Assembly (NCBI GenBank): GCA_031549665.1
Contig: JAVBPJ010000001.1
Location: 1-64,000 of the forward strand
Direction of reading: 5' to 3'
Source: Rikenella sp031549665
Lineage (GTDB): Bacteria > Bacteroidota > Bacteroidia > Bacteroidales > Rikenellaceae
DNA length: 64,000 bases
How positions within the stretch are numbered: the first letter of the stretch is position 1; the number at the start of each line of letters is the position of its first letter. Below, one piece after another: positions 1-8,269 of this stretch. A program made the translations under genes and the position numbers. The notes under the pieces are model-generated. The model saw nothing but the letters and a program-made list of their open reading frames with translations. It was not told the origin of the DNA and did no database searches.

Positions 1-156
1 CCCCCCCCCCCCCATTCCCGCCACTTTTTTGGGGGCGGGGGCCCCTCCTGGGCGCTCGGTGCCGGCGGAAAAAAATCCACGGGGGGGGGTGCCCTAGGCA
101 ACCCCGCCACGCTCTTTTGCATCCCGTACGATACGGCGGCAAGCGTCAACGACTAT
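1..156. other. low-complexity window edge, no gene seen
   Basis: This stretch lies downstream of nrdJ and holds unusual homopolymers: 13 C at the very start, G and C runs around 31-47, seven A near 69-75 and nine G near 81-89. I see no coding potential and no convincing terminator for nrdJ; only a 5-bp hairpin (CCGTA/TACGG, 125-137) is present. The base pattern is unlike the rest of the window and could be a low-quality contig end. Confidence 0.5.
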
Positions 157-2685
157 CTACCCGCACTTCGAGTGGCCGCAGTTTTGGCACACCAGACACC
201 CCTCCTGGTAAACCAGCGCGTCTTGTCCGCACTCGGGGCAGGTGGCCGCGCTTCCCTTGGCCTTGGTGCCGTCGGGAATGTAGCGGTGCAGGGCGCGGGC
301 CACGCCGTTTTTCCAGGTGTTGATGGTTTCGCTGTCCAGGTGGAGCGACGAAATCAGGTTCTCCACATCGATGATCGGCATGCCGATGCGCAGCACGCCC
401 GAAATCAGCTTGGCGTAGTTCCAGAACTCTTCGCTGAACATCCGCGAGATACCTCCCACGGTATTTGTGTAGCCGTACTTGTCGGTGTACTGGAAGTCGT
501 ATCGCTTCGACCCGTCGGCCTCTTTCACCTTCAGGATATGCCCCTTAACAACGGCCTTGGGAATGTAGAGGCCGTCCTCTTCGACCTTTCCCGCGAAAAT
601 CTCGTAGGGAGCATGGTTGTATATCCCCACAAAGGCGATCCAGTCTTCGGGGCCGTTCTTGAAGCGCACCACGTCGGCTTCGAGCGAGATGGGACGCTTG
701 CGCGGGGCCTCTTCGGCCTGCTCGGCGCTCTTCTCTTTCTTCACCAGCACCCCCGAGCGGCTGCCGTCGCGGTAGACGGTAACTCCCTTGCAACCCTCTT
801 TCCAGGCGGTGCGGTACACCTTGTCGACCAGCGCCTCGGTAACGTCGGCGGGCAGGTTGACGGTAACCGAAATCGAGTGGTCGACCCACTTCTGCATGGC
901 TCCCTGCATTTTCACCTTGCTCACCCAGTCGATGTCGTTCGAGGTGGCTTTGTAGTAGGGCGACTTTTCAACCAGTTGATCTACCTCGGCGTCCGACAGG
1001 TTTTTGATCTGTTCGGGCGTGTATCCCTGCACCTCGAGCCAGGTGATGAACTTGTGGTGGTAGACGTTGTACTCTTCCCACGAATCGCCCACCTCGTCCA
1101 CAAAGGTTACCTTGACCGACTTGTCGCCGGGGTTCACCTTGCGGCGGCGTTTGTAGACGGGCAGGAAGACCGGTTCGATCCCCGAAGTGGTCTGGGTCAT
1201 CAGCGAGGTGGTTCCGGTGGGGGCGATGGTGAGCATGGCGATGTTGCGGCGGCCCACCTTGGCCATTTCGGCGTAAAGCGCGGGGTCGGCCTCTTTGATC
1301 CGCAGGATCATCGGGTTTTTCAACTCGCGTTGCGTGTCGTATATCTCGAACGCGCCGCGCTCCTTGGCCATTTCGACCGATGCGCGGTAGGCCTCGATGG
1401 CCAGCGTTTTTTGCAATTCGGCGGCAAAAGCGGTCGCCTCTTCGGTGCCGTAGCGGAGTCCGAGGGCGGCCAGCATGTCGCCTTCGCCGGTGATGCCCAA
1501 TCCGGTGCGGCGGCCCTGAAGGGCCTTGCGGCGGATTTTTTCCCACAGGTCCTTTTCCACGCGGCGGATGTCTTCCTCCTCGGGATCGGCGGTGATTTTG
1601 GACAGGATCGCCTCTACCTTTTCGAGCTCAATGTCGATGATGTCGTCCATCATGCGCATGGCGTTGCGGACGTGTACTTTGAACTTGTCGTGGTCGAACC
1701 GCGCGTCCTGGGCAAAGGGGTTGGCCACGTAGCTGTAAAGGTTCAGGGCCAGCAGGCGGCAGCTGTCGTAAGGGCAGAGCGGGATTTCGCCGCAGGGGTT
1801 GGTCGACACGGTTTCGAAACCGAGGTCGGCATAGCAGTCCGGCACCGATTCCCGAATGATGGTATCCCAAAACAACACCCCGGGTTCGGCCGATTTCCAG
1901 GCGTTGTGGATGATTTTTTTCCACAGGGCCCCGGCGTCGATCTCGCCCTGCACCATCGGCGTTTTGCCGTCGATGGGGAACTGTTGCTTGTAGGGTTTTC
2001 CGGCGATAACGGCTTTCATGAAAGCGTCGTCGACTTTGATCGATACGTTGGCTCCGGTTACCTTGCCCTGCTCCATTTTGGCGTCGATGAAGCGATCGGC
2101 GTCGGGGTGTTTGATCGAAAGCGAAAGCATCAGCGCGCCGCGGCGGCCGTCCTGGGCCACTTCGCGGGTCGAGTTCGAGTAGCGTTCCATGAAGGGGACG
2201 ATGCCGGTCGAGGTGAGCGCCGAGTTCAATACCGGCGATCCGGTGGGGCGGATGTGCGACAGGTCGTGTCCCACGCCGCCGCGGCGTTTCATCAACTGCA
2301 CCTGCTCCTCGTCGATGCGGATGATGCCCCCGTACGAATCGGCCGGCTTTTCGTGGCCGATCACAAAGCAGTTCGAGATCGAGGCCACCTGCAGGTTGTT
2401 GCCGATGCCGGTCATCGGGCCGCCCTGGGGGATGGCGTATTTGAAATCTTCGAGCATGTCGAGGATCTCGCACTTGGTCATCGGGTTGGGATACTTCTGC
2501 TCGATGCGTTCCAGCTCGGAGGCGATCCGATCGTGCATCTGTTCGGGCGATTTTTCGTAAATTTTGCCGAACGAGTCTTTGAGGGCATACTTGCTGACCC
2601 AAACGGTCGCGGCCAGTTCGTCTCCCTTAAAATAGGCTTTTGCGCCGGAGACGGCCTCTTCGTAGGTGTACTCTTTTAGTTCCAT
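157..2685 (-). CDS. nrdJ: adenosylcobalamin-dependent (class II) ribonucleotide reductase
   Basis: Reduces ribonucleotides to deoxyribonucleotides using a cobalamin-generated thiyl radical, independently of oxygen. Seen: the ISNCFVIG cysteine segment, the NPCGEIPL motif carrying the radical cysteine and catalytic Glu, the IAPTGTTS phosphate-binding loop, and a cysteine-rich C-terminus (CPECG...CLVCQNCG) that fits the redox-active or zinc-ribbon tail of the family. I chose the ATG at 2685 (842 aa) over an ATG 27 codons upstream because the family-like sequence begins at MELKEYTYEE and the upstream start would overlap the likely -7 box at 2745-2752. There is no NrdR-like palindrome or obvious cobalamin riboswitch in the 181-nt leader region. 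The product depends on B12, as does the MutAB mutase at 41-45 kb. Confidence 0.93.
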   Translation of the reverse strand: MELKEYTYEEAVSGAKAYFKGDELAATVWVSKYALKDSFGKIYEKSPEQMHDRIASELERIEQKYPNPMTKCEILDMLEDFKYAIPQGGPMTGIGNNLQVASISNCFVIGHEKPADSYGGIIRIDEEQVQLMKRRGGVGHDLSHIRPTGSPVLNSALTSTGIVPFMERYSNSTREVAQDGRRGALMLSLSIKHPDADRFIDAKMEQGKVTGANVSIKVDDAFMKAVIAGKPYKQQFPIDGKTPMVQGEIDAGALWKKIIHNAWKSAEPGVLFWDTIIRESVPDCYADLGFETVSTNPCGEIPLCPYDSCRLLALNLYSYVANPFAQDARFDHDKFKVHVRNAMRMMDDIIDIELEKVEAILSKITADPEEEDIRRVEKDLWEKIRRKALQGRRTGLGITGEGDMLAALGLRYGTEEATAFAAELQKTLAIEAYRASVEMAKERGAFEIYDTQRELKNPMILRIKEADPALYAEMAKVGRRNIAMLTIAPTGTTSLMTQTTSGIEPVFLPVYKRRRKVNPGDKSVKVTFVDEVGDSWEEYNVYHHKFITWLEVQGYTPEQIKNLSDAEVDQLVEKSPYYKATSNDIDWVSKVKMQGAMQKWVDHSISVTVNLPADVTEALVDKVYRTAWKEGCKGVTVYRDGSRSGVLVKKEKSAEQAEEAPRKRPISLEADVVRFKNGPEDWIAFVGIYNHAPYEIFAGKVEEDGLYIPKAVVKGHILKVKEADGSKRYDFQYTDKYGYTNTVGGISRMFSEEFWNYAKLISGVLRIGMPIIDVENLISSLHLDSETINTWKNGVARALHRYIPDGTKAKGSAATCPECGQDALVYQEGCLVCQNCGHSKCG

Positions 2686-2744
2686 AGGGGGCGGGATTAT
2701 GGGTTGCTTACGGAGGCCACGCTCCGCAAAATTAGTTTCAAGAG

Positions 2745-2752
2745 CAAAGGTA
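2745..2752 (-). promoter_or_regulatory. -7 box of nrdJ promoter
   Basis: Reads TACCTTTG on the minus strand, an exact match to the Bacteroidetes -7 consensus TAnnTTTG, about 60 nt before the nrdJ start. No clear -33 TTTG is visible at the expected spacing. Confidence 0.5.
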
Positions 2753-2866
2753 TCCCCCTTTCCCACCCTCCGGTCGATTGGGGTGGAAAACTTATCAACA
2801 ATCTGTTATAATTCTGATTATCAGCGAATTAAATTTTCGCTGGATGGCTCCGAAATCGGCCCTTTT

Positions 2867-4108
2867 TTAGCGCAGCGTTACCTTGAACACCTTGTCGCCC
2901 CGCCGTACCACAACGGGTACGGCCACCGAACAGCGCGCGCCTTGCAAGGCGGTCTCGACGGGTTGCAGTTCGACCCGCAACTCGTCCGGAACGAACTCCA
3001 ACACGCCCGTGGTCGGCCCAAGAATCAACAGCCGTTCGCCCCGGACGAGCGGCACCGCCTCGATGGTCAGCTCGGCCACCGAAAGTTTCGAGAAAAAGTT
3101 GGTTACCTTGCCCACGTAGGTCTTCTGCTCGGTGGCCGCCGATCCGTAGTGCGAGGTCCATTCGCCCAGCGGGCGCCCCAGGTAGTATCCCTCCCAAAAG
3201 TCGCGGTTGAACACTTTCCGCAACTCCTGCTTCAGGGCGGCTCCCAGTTCGGGGGTAAAACTGCCGTCGCAGATCACCCGCACAGCCTGCTTGTAGCACT
3301 CGCAGGTTTTCTTCACGTATTCGGCCGAGCGGGCGCGTCCTTCGATCTTCAACACCCGCACGCCCGCGGCGATCACCCGGTCGAGGAATTCGATGGTACA
3401 GAGGTCTTTGGGGGAGAGGATGTGCTGGTTGTCGATTTCGAGCTGCGTACCGGTTTCGACGTCTTCCACGCGGTACGAGCGGCGGCACAACTGGCGGCAT
3501 TCGCCCCGATTGGCCGATTTCCAGGCCTCGTGCAGGCTCAGGTAGCACTTGCCCGAGGTGGCCATGCACAGGGCGCCATGTACAAACATTTCGAGGCGGA
3601 TGGGTTTGCCGGAGGGGCCGGTCAGGTTTCGGGCGGCGATCTGGTCGTAGATGGCACGCACCTGTTCGAGCGACAGTTCGCGGGCCAGCACGGCCACGTC
3701 GGCCCATTGGGCGTAGAAAGCGAGCGATTCGATGTTGCTGACGTTGAGCTGGGTGGAGAGGTGCACTTCGATCCCGAGCTGACGGGCGCAGTTCAGGGCG
3801 GCCTGGTCGGCCACGATCACAGCGTCGACCCCCTCGGCGCGGGCGCGGTCGAGTACCTGGCGCATGTAGGGCAGGTCGCTGTCGAAAAGTACGGTGTTGA
3901 GGGTGAGGTAGGTTTTCACACCCCGTTCGCGGCAGGTGGCGACGATTTGGGCCAGGTCGTCCAGCGAAAAATTGACCGACGACGAGCTCCGCATGTTGAG
4001 CCCCTGCACCCCGAAATAGACGGAATCGGCTCCGCCCTGAATGGCTCCCTGCAACGACTCCCACGAGCCCACGGGACACATCACTTCGATTTGGTCGGGG
4101 CGAAGCAT
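2867..4108 (-). CDS. U32 peptidase-family protein (YegQ/TrhP-like)
   Basis: A 413-aa protein of the U32 'collagenase-like' family. Seen: the N-terminal PVGSWESLQGAIQGGADSVY segment that typically starts these TIM-barrel proteins, and the family signature around FVHGALCMATSGKC, followed by further Cys residues (GECRQLCRRSY) that resemble the cofactor region of YegQ/TrhP. Members of that branch act in prephenate-dependent tRNA uridine hydroxylation rather than proteolysis; assigning this copy to that role is inference. The start at 4108 is preferred over an ATG 24 codons upstream, which would overlap rpiB. It lies 13 nt after the rpiB stop, so the two are probably co-transcribed. Confidence 0.82.
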   Translation of the reverse strand: MLRPDQIEVMCPVGSWESLQGAIQGGADSVYFGVQGLNMRSSSSVNFSLDDLAQIVATCRERGVKTYLTLNTVLFDSDLPYMRQVLDRARAEGVDAVIVADQAALNCARQLGIEVHLSTQLNVSNIESLAFYAQWADVAVLARELSLEQVRAIYDQIAARNLTGPSGKPIRLEMFVHGALCMATSGKCYLSLHEAWKSANRGECRQLCRRSYRVEDVETGTQLEIDNQHILSPKDLCTIEFLDRVIAAGVRVLKIEGRARSAEYVKKTCECYKQAVRVICDGSFTPELGAALKQELRKVFNRDFWEGYYLGRPLGEWTSHYGSAATEQKTYVGKVTNFFSKLSVAELTIEAVPLVRGERLLILGPTTGVLEFVPDELRVELQPVETALQGARCSVAVPVVVRRGDKVFKVTLR

Positions 4109-4121
4109 CGGCGGAAGGGGG

Positions 4122-4559
4122 TTAGAGTTCGATCTTTTCGACCCGCTTCTGGTGGCGGCCACCCTCGAATTGCGCTCCAAAAAAGGCGTCGAGGATGGTT
4201 TCGGCCTCGGCCTCGGTGATAAAGCGCGCGGGCAGCGAGCAGACGTTGGCGTCGTTGTGCGTGCGGGCCAGGGTGGCGATGTCGGGCCGCCAGCAAATGG
4301 CCGAACGCACGCCGCGGTGGCGGTTGAGCGCGATGCTGATGCCGTTGGCGCTCCCGCAAAGGGCTACTCCGAGGGCGCACTCGCCGGCCTCGATCCCGCG
4401 CCCCAGGGCGTGGGCGTAGTCGGGATAGTCAACGCTCTCTTCGCTGCGGGCGCCGTAATCTTTCACGGCATATCCGTGGCGCAGCAGGTAGCCGGCCACC
4501 CACTCTTTCATGCAGTATCCGGCGTGGTCGGAGGCAATGCCGACAAGGGGCTTTTCCAT
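4122..4559 (-). CDS. rpiB: ribose 5-phosphate isomerase B
   Basis: Interconverts ribose 5-phosphate and ribulose 5-phosphate in the non-oxidative pentose phosphate pathway. Seen: the N-terminal GIASDHAG motif, the active-site CGSANGISIALNR segment with the conserved Cys, and a total length of 145 aa, which is normal for the RpiB/LacAB family. I use the ATG at 4559 (MEKPLVG) rather than one six codons upstream, because it sits at the usual family start. It is the first gene of a short operon with the U32 protein, driven by the box at 4612-4619. A sugar-phosphate isomerase of another specificity cannot be fully excluded. Confidence 0.9.
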   Translation of the reverse strand: MEKPLVGIASDHAGYCMKEWVAGYLLRHGYAVKDYGARSEESVDYPDYAHALGRGIEAGECALGVALCGSANGISIALNRHRGVRSAICWRPDIATLARTHNDANVCSLPARFITEAEAETILDAFFGAQFEGGRHQKRVEKIEL

Positions 4560-4611
4560 AGGGCTTCTATTTTGCAAAGTTTTGTTAAAACAGCAAGGCA
4601 GGGTTCGAGGA

Positions 4612-4619
4612 CAAAGGTA
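4612..4619 (-). promoter_or_regulatory. -7 box of rpiB promoter
   Basis: TACCTTTG on the minus strand, about 52 nt upstream of the rpiB ATG; exact match to TAnnTTTG. Confidence 0.55.
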
Positions 4620-4651
4620 CGCTTTTCGGGGAGTTTGTCGCGCATGGAATC

Positions 4652-4663
4652 GGGAGATCTCCC
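4652..4663. promoter_or_regulatory. 12-bp palindrome in divergent region
   Basis: A perfect palindrome, GGGAGATCTCCC, lies between the divergent rpiB and small membrane-protein genes, 33-44 bp upstream of the rpiB -7 box, about where the -33 element or an operator would be. Function is not known; a dimeric regulator site is only a possibility. Confidence 0.3.
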
Positions 4664-4751
4664 ATTTTACCCGCGCTCGGCAGTTTGATCAATCCGCATC
4701 CTGTTTTCATGCCACGGAATGTAAATTAAACCCCAAATAATGCAATTTTAC

Positions 4752-4781
4752 TATCTTTACGTTGGGTTGCAGGCAACCAAC
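4752..4781 (+). promoter_or_regulatory. promoter-like box and hairpin before small membrane protein
   Basis: TATCTTTA (4752-4759) is one base off the TAnnTTTG box. It is followed directly by an imperfect hairpin, GTTGGGTTGC-AG-GCAACCAAC (4761-4781), that would form at the extreme 5' end of the transcript. Confidence 0.35.
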
Positions 4782-4830
4782 CACCAGACTCCCGAACGGA
4801 AAACACAGGCTTTAATTACTTTCTGCTATC

Positions 4831-5085
4831 ATGAGCGAAAACCCCGACTGGTTTGACCAGACCAAAAAAATCATCGATTCAGGAATCTTTTGGCTCACAT
4901 TGGCTCTGTGTTTTTTTATCCTGAGCGTAACGCTCTTTTTCACCCAAGCCCCAACAAGGAGCTTGCCCGTTTTTACGCTATGCCTCATCTGTTTGATGGG
5001 TTCGACGAACAAGTGGTGGATAAAGACGATCGTGTTCCTGATTGGCTCTACGCTGCTTGCAATCGGATACCACCACCTGTTGTAG
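4831..5085 (+). CDS. small hydrophobic membrane protein, unknown function
   Basis: An 84-aa protein that I do not recognise. It has a polar N-terminus (MSENPDWFDQTKK) and two or three predicted membrane segments, at about residues 19-37, 44-57 and 63-80. The start at 4831 is the only sensible ATG. It is transcribed alone, divergently from rpiB, with a promoter-like box at 4752-4759, and is followed by the terminator of the opposing small lipoprotein gene. The ordered hydrophobic pattern supports a real gene, but no domain gives a function. Confidence 0.55.
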   Translation: MSENPDWFDQTKKIIDSGIFWLTLALCFFILSVTLFFTQAPTRSLPVFTLCLICLMGSTNKWWIKTIVFLIGSTLLAIGYHHLL

Positions 5086-5125
5086 TCAAATCTGCGAACA
5101 ATTTAAAGGGGGCGACCCGGTCTTA

Positions 5126-5165
5126 TCAAAAAAATTACAGGCCGAACAATTACCTGTTCGGCCTG
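5126..5165 (-). terminator. terminator of small lipoprotein gene
   Basis: An 11-bp perfect inverted repeat (CAGGCCGAACA at 5138-5148 with TGTTCGGCCTG at 5155-5165) is followed on the minus strand by a T-run (the A-run at 5128-5134). The T-run side shows that it serves the minus-strand gene. Confidence 0.8.
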
Positions 5166-5224
5166 CGGGGGAATAGAAAACGACTGTAACCTCGTGTCTG
5201 TCTTCTAACCGTATCTTCGTGCGA

Positions 5225-5431
5225 TTACTCGTTTACCGAGCTCATCGCGGGGGTCAGGCGGTCGTTCGACGCGCCATAAGCGGCAGCTTGTTGGTTTTCG
5301 ACGGGGCGAAGCTGTACGCTTTGGGTGGTTTCGTGGTTGGGGATTTGAAGGAAAGCACCCAGTTCGGCTTGGTTCGAGCAGCTGGTCATCAGGGCGGCTA
5401 CTGCTGCGAGGAGGAGGATGGTCTTTTTCAT
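5225..5431 (-). CDS. small lipoprotein, unknown function
   Basis: A 68-aa precursor with a clear type II signal peptide: MKK, a hydrophobic core, then a lipobox ending LMTSC with the lipidated Cys at residue 18. The mature peptide of about 50 residues is Q/N/E-rich and has no recognised domain. It is transcribed alone on the minus strand and followed by its own terminator (5126-5165). Probably anchored to a membrane; role unknown. Confidence 0.65.
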   Translation of the reverse strand: MKKTILLLAAVAALMTSCSNQAELGAFLQIPNHETTQSVQLRPVENQQAAAYGASNDRLTPAMSSVNE

Positions 5432-5533
5432 GGCTTTGGAGTGTTGAGGTTACTTGGTTTAGTCGTTCGCTTTACTATGGATCAATTTTCGTGCCAAAGA
5501 TTTATTTTTCGCAAAAATCGTCCTATTCAACGC

Positions 5534-5569
5534 AAAAAAACAGCCCCTCCATGCTCGGAAAGGGCTGTT
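5534..5569 (-). terminator. dxs terminator
   Basis: Inverted repeat AACAGCCC (5539-5546) / GGGCTGTT (5562-5569) with an A-run at 5534-5540, giving a U-tail on the minus strand directly after the dxs stop. Confidence 0.75.
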
Positions 5570-5595
5570 CGCCCAGAAAAGGAAAGGCAAAACGA

Positions 5596-7467
5596 TTATT
5601 TCGCCAACAACCGGCGGACGGCGGCGGCGATCGATTCGGCATCGATGCCGCACAGGGCGTGCTGCTGGGCCAGGGTCCCCTGTTCGATGAAACGATCGGG
5701 CAGGCCGAGGCGCGTTACGGAATTGGAGTAACCGTGGTTGGAGAGGAATTCGAGCAACGCGCTGCCCACCCCTCCGGCCAGTACGCCATCTTCGAGGGTG
5801 ATCCAGCGGCGGTGCCTGCGGGCGGCTTCGTGCAGCAGGGCCTCGTCCAGCGGCTTGGCAAAACGCAGGTCGTAATGCGCCGCCTCGATTCCCTCGGCGG
5901 CCAGCAGCTCCAGCGCCCGCTCGGCGTTGACTCCGATGGCTCCGAGCGACAGGATCGCCACCTCGGAGGGAACGTCCCGCAACACCCGCCCCTTACCGAT
6001 CTCAACGGATTGCAGGGGTTGCGAAAGCACCTCGGGAGCGAAACACCCTCCGCGCGGATAGCGGATTACAAAGGTGCCGGAATCGGCCCGGGTCGCCGTG
6101 TACATCAGGTTGCGCAACTCCACCGCGTCCAGCGGGGCGGCGATGGCGATGTTCGGCACCCCGCGCAGCAGAGCAATGTCGAAAGCCCCGTGGTGGGTGG
6201 CGCCGTCCTCGCCCACCAGTCCGGCGCGGTCCAGACAAAGCACCATCGGGAGCGCCTGAAGGGCGGCATCGTGGATCACGTTGTCCACGGCCCGCTGCAT
6301 GAACGACGAGTAGATGTTGCAGAAGGGGAGTTTTCCGCCGGCCGCCAGCGCGGCGGCAAAGGTAACGGCGTGTCCCTCGGCGATCCCCACGTCGAAGGCG
6401 CGGTCGGGCATCGCCTCCATCAGGATGTTGAGCGACGACCCCGAGGGCATGGCGGGGGTGATCCCCACGATCCGCTCGTCGGCACGGGCCAGTTCGAGCA
6501 GGGTGTGTCCAAATACCTCTTGAAAACGGAGTTTGTCGGAGGGGGCGTTTTTCTGGCCCGTTTCGGGATCGAAGCAGCCCGGAGCGTGCCACTCCGTCTG
6601 GTTCCGCTCGGCGGGGGCATACCCTTTCCCTTTTACGGTAAGAGCGTGCAGCAGTTTGGGGCCGGGAATCTCTTTGAGCGCCGTGAACGCCTCGACCAGG
6701 GCGCAAACGTCGTTTCCGTCGATGGGGCCGAAGTAGCGGAAATGGAACGATTCGAACAGGTTGCTCTGATAAAGGAAGAACGACTTGGCGCCGTCCAGGA
6801 TTTTTTTGATCGTGTTCCGCAGGCGGGGAAAACGTTCCAGGAACGCCCACGTGTTCTCCTTGATGCGGTTGTACTTGCGCGAGGTGCTGATCTCGAGCAG
6901 GGTCTCTTTGATGGCGCCCACGTTGGGGTCGATCGACATGCGGTTGTCGTTCAGCACCACCAGCAGGTCGTTGGGCAGGCTTCCGGCATGGTTCATCCCC
7001 TCGAACGCAAGCCCTCCGCCCATCGACCCGTCGCCGATAACGGCTACGGTCTTATGCCGGCCCTGCATGGCCACAGAAAGCCCCAGGGCCGCCGAGATCG
7101 AGGTCGACGAGTGGCCCGTGCCGAACGCATCGTACGGGCTCTCATCCATTTTCGGGAAACCGCTCAGCCCTCCCGCGCGGCGGTTGGTGGAAAACCGGTC
7201 GCGCCGGCCGGTGATGATTTTGTGGGCGTAGGCCTGGTGGCCGACATCCCACACCAGCTTGTCGTTCGGGGTGTCGTACACGTAGTGCAGGGCCACGGCC
7301 AGTTCGACGGCCCCGAGGCTCGCCCCCAGGTGGCCCGGGTTGGCCGACACCTCGCGGATGATGAATTCGCGCAGTTCGGCGCAATAGGCGGGCAGCTCTC
7401 CAACGGCGAGGCGTTTGAGGTCGGCGGGCGAATTGACCCGATAGAGATAGCTGGTTTTTTCGGCCAT
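5596..7467 (-). CDS. dxs: 1-deoxy-D-xylulose-5-phosphate synthase
   Basis: Condenses pyruvate and glyceraldehyde 3-phosphate in the first step of the MEP isoprenoid pathway, using thiamine diphosphate. Seen: the thiamine-diphosphate/Mg motif GDGSMGG (145-151) ending at NDN (173-175), an early ANPGHLGASLG segment with the conserved His, and the DRAGLVGEDGATHHG segment of the pyrimidine-binding domain. At 623 aa it has the usual length. It is a single-gene unit with its own terminator. The -7 box at 7477-7484 lies only nine nt before the ATG, so the 5' leader is nearly absent. It is divergent from the OmpA-like lipoprotein gene, and the two promoters lie within 26 bp. Confidence 0.96.
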   Translation of the reverse strand: MAEKTSYLYRVNSPADLKRLAVGELPAYCAELREFIIREVSANPGHLGASLGAVELAVALHYVYDTPNDKLVWDVGHQAYAHKIITGRRDRFSTNRRAGGLSGFPKMDESPYDAFGTGHSSTSISAALGLSVAMQGRHKTVAVIGDGSMGGGLAFEGMNHAGSLPNDLLVVLNDNRMSIDPNVGAIKETLLEISTSRKYNRIKENTWAFLERFPRLRNTIKKILDGAKSFFLYQSNLFESFHFRYFGPIDGNDVCALVEAFTALKEIPGPKLLHALTVKGKGYAPAERNQTEWHAPGCFDPETGQKNAPSDKLRFQEVFGHTLLELARADERIVGITPAMPSGSSLNILMEAMPDRAFDVGIAEGHAVTFAAALAAGGKLPFCNIYSSFMQRAVDNVIHDAALQALPMVLCLDRAGLVGEDGATHHGAFDIALLRGVPNIAIAAPLDAVELRNLMYTATRADSGTFVIRYPRGGCFAPEVLSQPLQSVEIGKGRVLRDVPSEVAILSLGAIGVNAERALELLAAEGIEAAHYDLRFAKPLDEALLHEAARRHRRWITLEDGVLAGGVGSALLEFLSNHGYSNSVTRLGLPDRFIEQGTLAQQHALCGIDAESIAAAVRRLLAK

Positions 7468-7476
7468 AATTAATCA

Positions 7477-7484
7477 CAAAGGTA
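7477..7484 (-). promoter_or_regulatory. -7 box of dxs promoter
   Basis: TACCTTTG on the minus strand, nine nt before the dxs ATG. The transcription start would fall within a few bases of the start codon. Confidence 0.5.
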
Positions 7485-7494
7485 GAAAATTTTG

Positions 7495-7502
7495 TACCTT
7501 CG
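7495..7502 (+). promoter_or_regulatory. -7 box of OmpA-like lipoprotein promoter
   Basis: TACCTTCG, one mismatch to TAnnTTTG, with only four nt to the ATG at 7507. It suggests a leaderless transcript divergent from dxs. Confidence 0.4.
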
Positions 7503-7506
7503 TCCT

Positions 7507-8247
7507 ATGAAAACTGTCCGGATAATCGCCCTGGTTTTGTTAGCGGGAACGCTCTCCTCGTGCGTATCGATGAAAAAATACCGCCAAACCAAAGCCGACC
7601 TGCTCCGCAGCCAGGCCGCCACGATCGAACTGCGCGACGAGGTGGAGCAACTGCGCGAGGAACAGCAGGCGCTGGCGGGACAGCAAAGCTCCGCCAACAC
7701 CGCCGAACTGGAGGCGTTGCTGCGCCAGCGCACCGCCGCCCTGGCCGAAATCCGCGCGCTGCTGGACGGGGCCCTCACCGGCTTCAACGGCAAGGGGCTG
7801 AGCGTTACCGAGCGCAACGGACAGCTCTACGTGTCGATGCCTGAAAAACTACTGTTCGAGTCGGGCAAGTGGGACGTTTCGCCCGAAGGGGCGCGGGCCA
7901 TCCGCGAGGTTTCGTCGGTACTGGCCAAGCATCCCGGCGTGCGGGTGGTGGTCGAGGGACACACCGACAACCTGCCCTACCGGGCCAAGAAAGACGAGCA
8001 GGTGCTGGACAACTGGGACCTGAGCGTCAAACGCTCCACCGCCGTGATCCGCATCCTTACCGAAAACAAGGGAGTCAATCCCAAACAGGTGTCGGCCGCA
8101 GGCCGCAGCCAATACGCCCCCGTAGCCACCGGAAACAACGACGCGGCGCGCGCCCAGAACCGCCGCACCGAAATCATCCTCACCCCCGACCCCGAACGGC
8201 TCGCCGAAGCCCTCGAAGAGGCCGCCAGGGTGGCCCGCAAACGCTAA
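7507..8247 (+). CDS. OmpA-family peptidoglycan-associated lipoprotein
   Basis: A 246-aa lipoprotein: signal peptide with lipobox LSSC (Cys19), a charged coiled-coil region at roughly residues 24-85 and a C-terminal OmpA/Pal-like domain (about 105-230). The domain carries the peptidoglycan-binding signature VVEGHTDNLPY, NWDLSVKRSTAV and an R-N-R-R-T-E-I end. The ATG at 7507 begins a normal signal peptide; a TTG five codons upstream lies within the promoter box. It probably links the outer membrane to the cell wall. It is 22 nt upstream of pyrH, so it may be co-transcribed with pyrH-frr. Confidence 0.85.
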   Translation: MKTVRIIALVLLAGTLSSCVSMKKYRQTKADLLRSQAATIELRDEVEQLREEQQALAGQQSSANTAELEALLRQRTAALAEIRALLDGALTGFNGKGLSVTERNGQLYVSMPEKLLFESGKWDVSPEGARAIREVSSVLAKHPGVRVVVEGHTDNLPYRAKKDEQVLDNWDLSVKRSTAVIRILTENKGVNPKQVSAAGRSQYAPVATGNNDAARAQNRRTEIILTPDPERLAEALEEAARVARKR

Positions 8248-8269
8248 TCCTTTCAGCACAACCACCGAT

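Noticed and set aside
172..2679. Long plus-strand open frame opposite nrdJ
   Set aside because: GC-rich third positions of the minus-strand gene keep the opposite frame open; the translation has no domain and the minus-strand protein is unmistakable. Similar long opposite frames over mfd, mutA and others were dropped for the same reason.
2790..2800. DnaA-box-like TTATCAACA upstream of nrdJ
   Set aside because: One mismatch to the consensus, a single copy, and no cluster or dnaA/dnaN neighbourhood; too weak to call.
2686..2866. Cobalamin riboswitch before nrdJ
   Set aside because: The region is short and AT-rich, with only small inverted repeats (2807-2820, 2822-2842), and I find no B12-box-like conserved segment.
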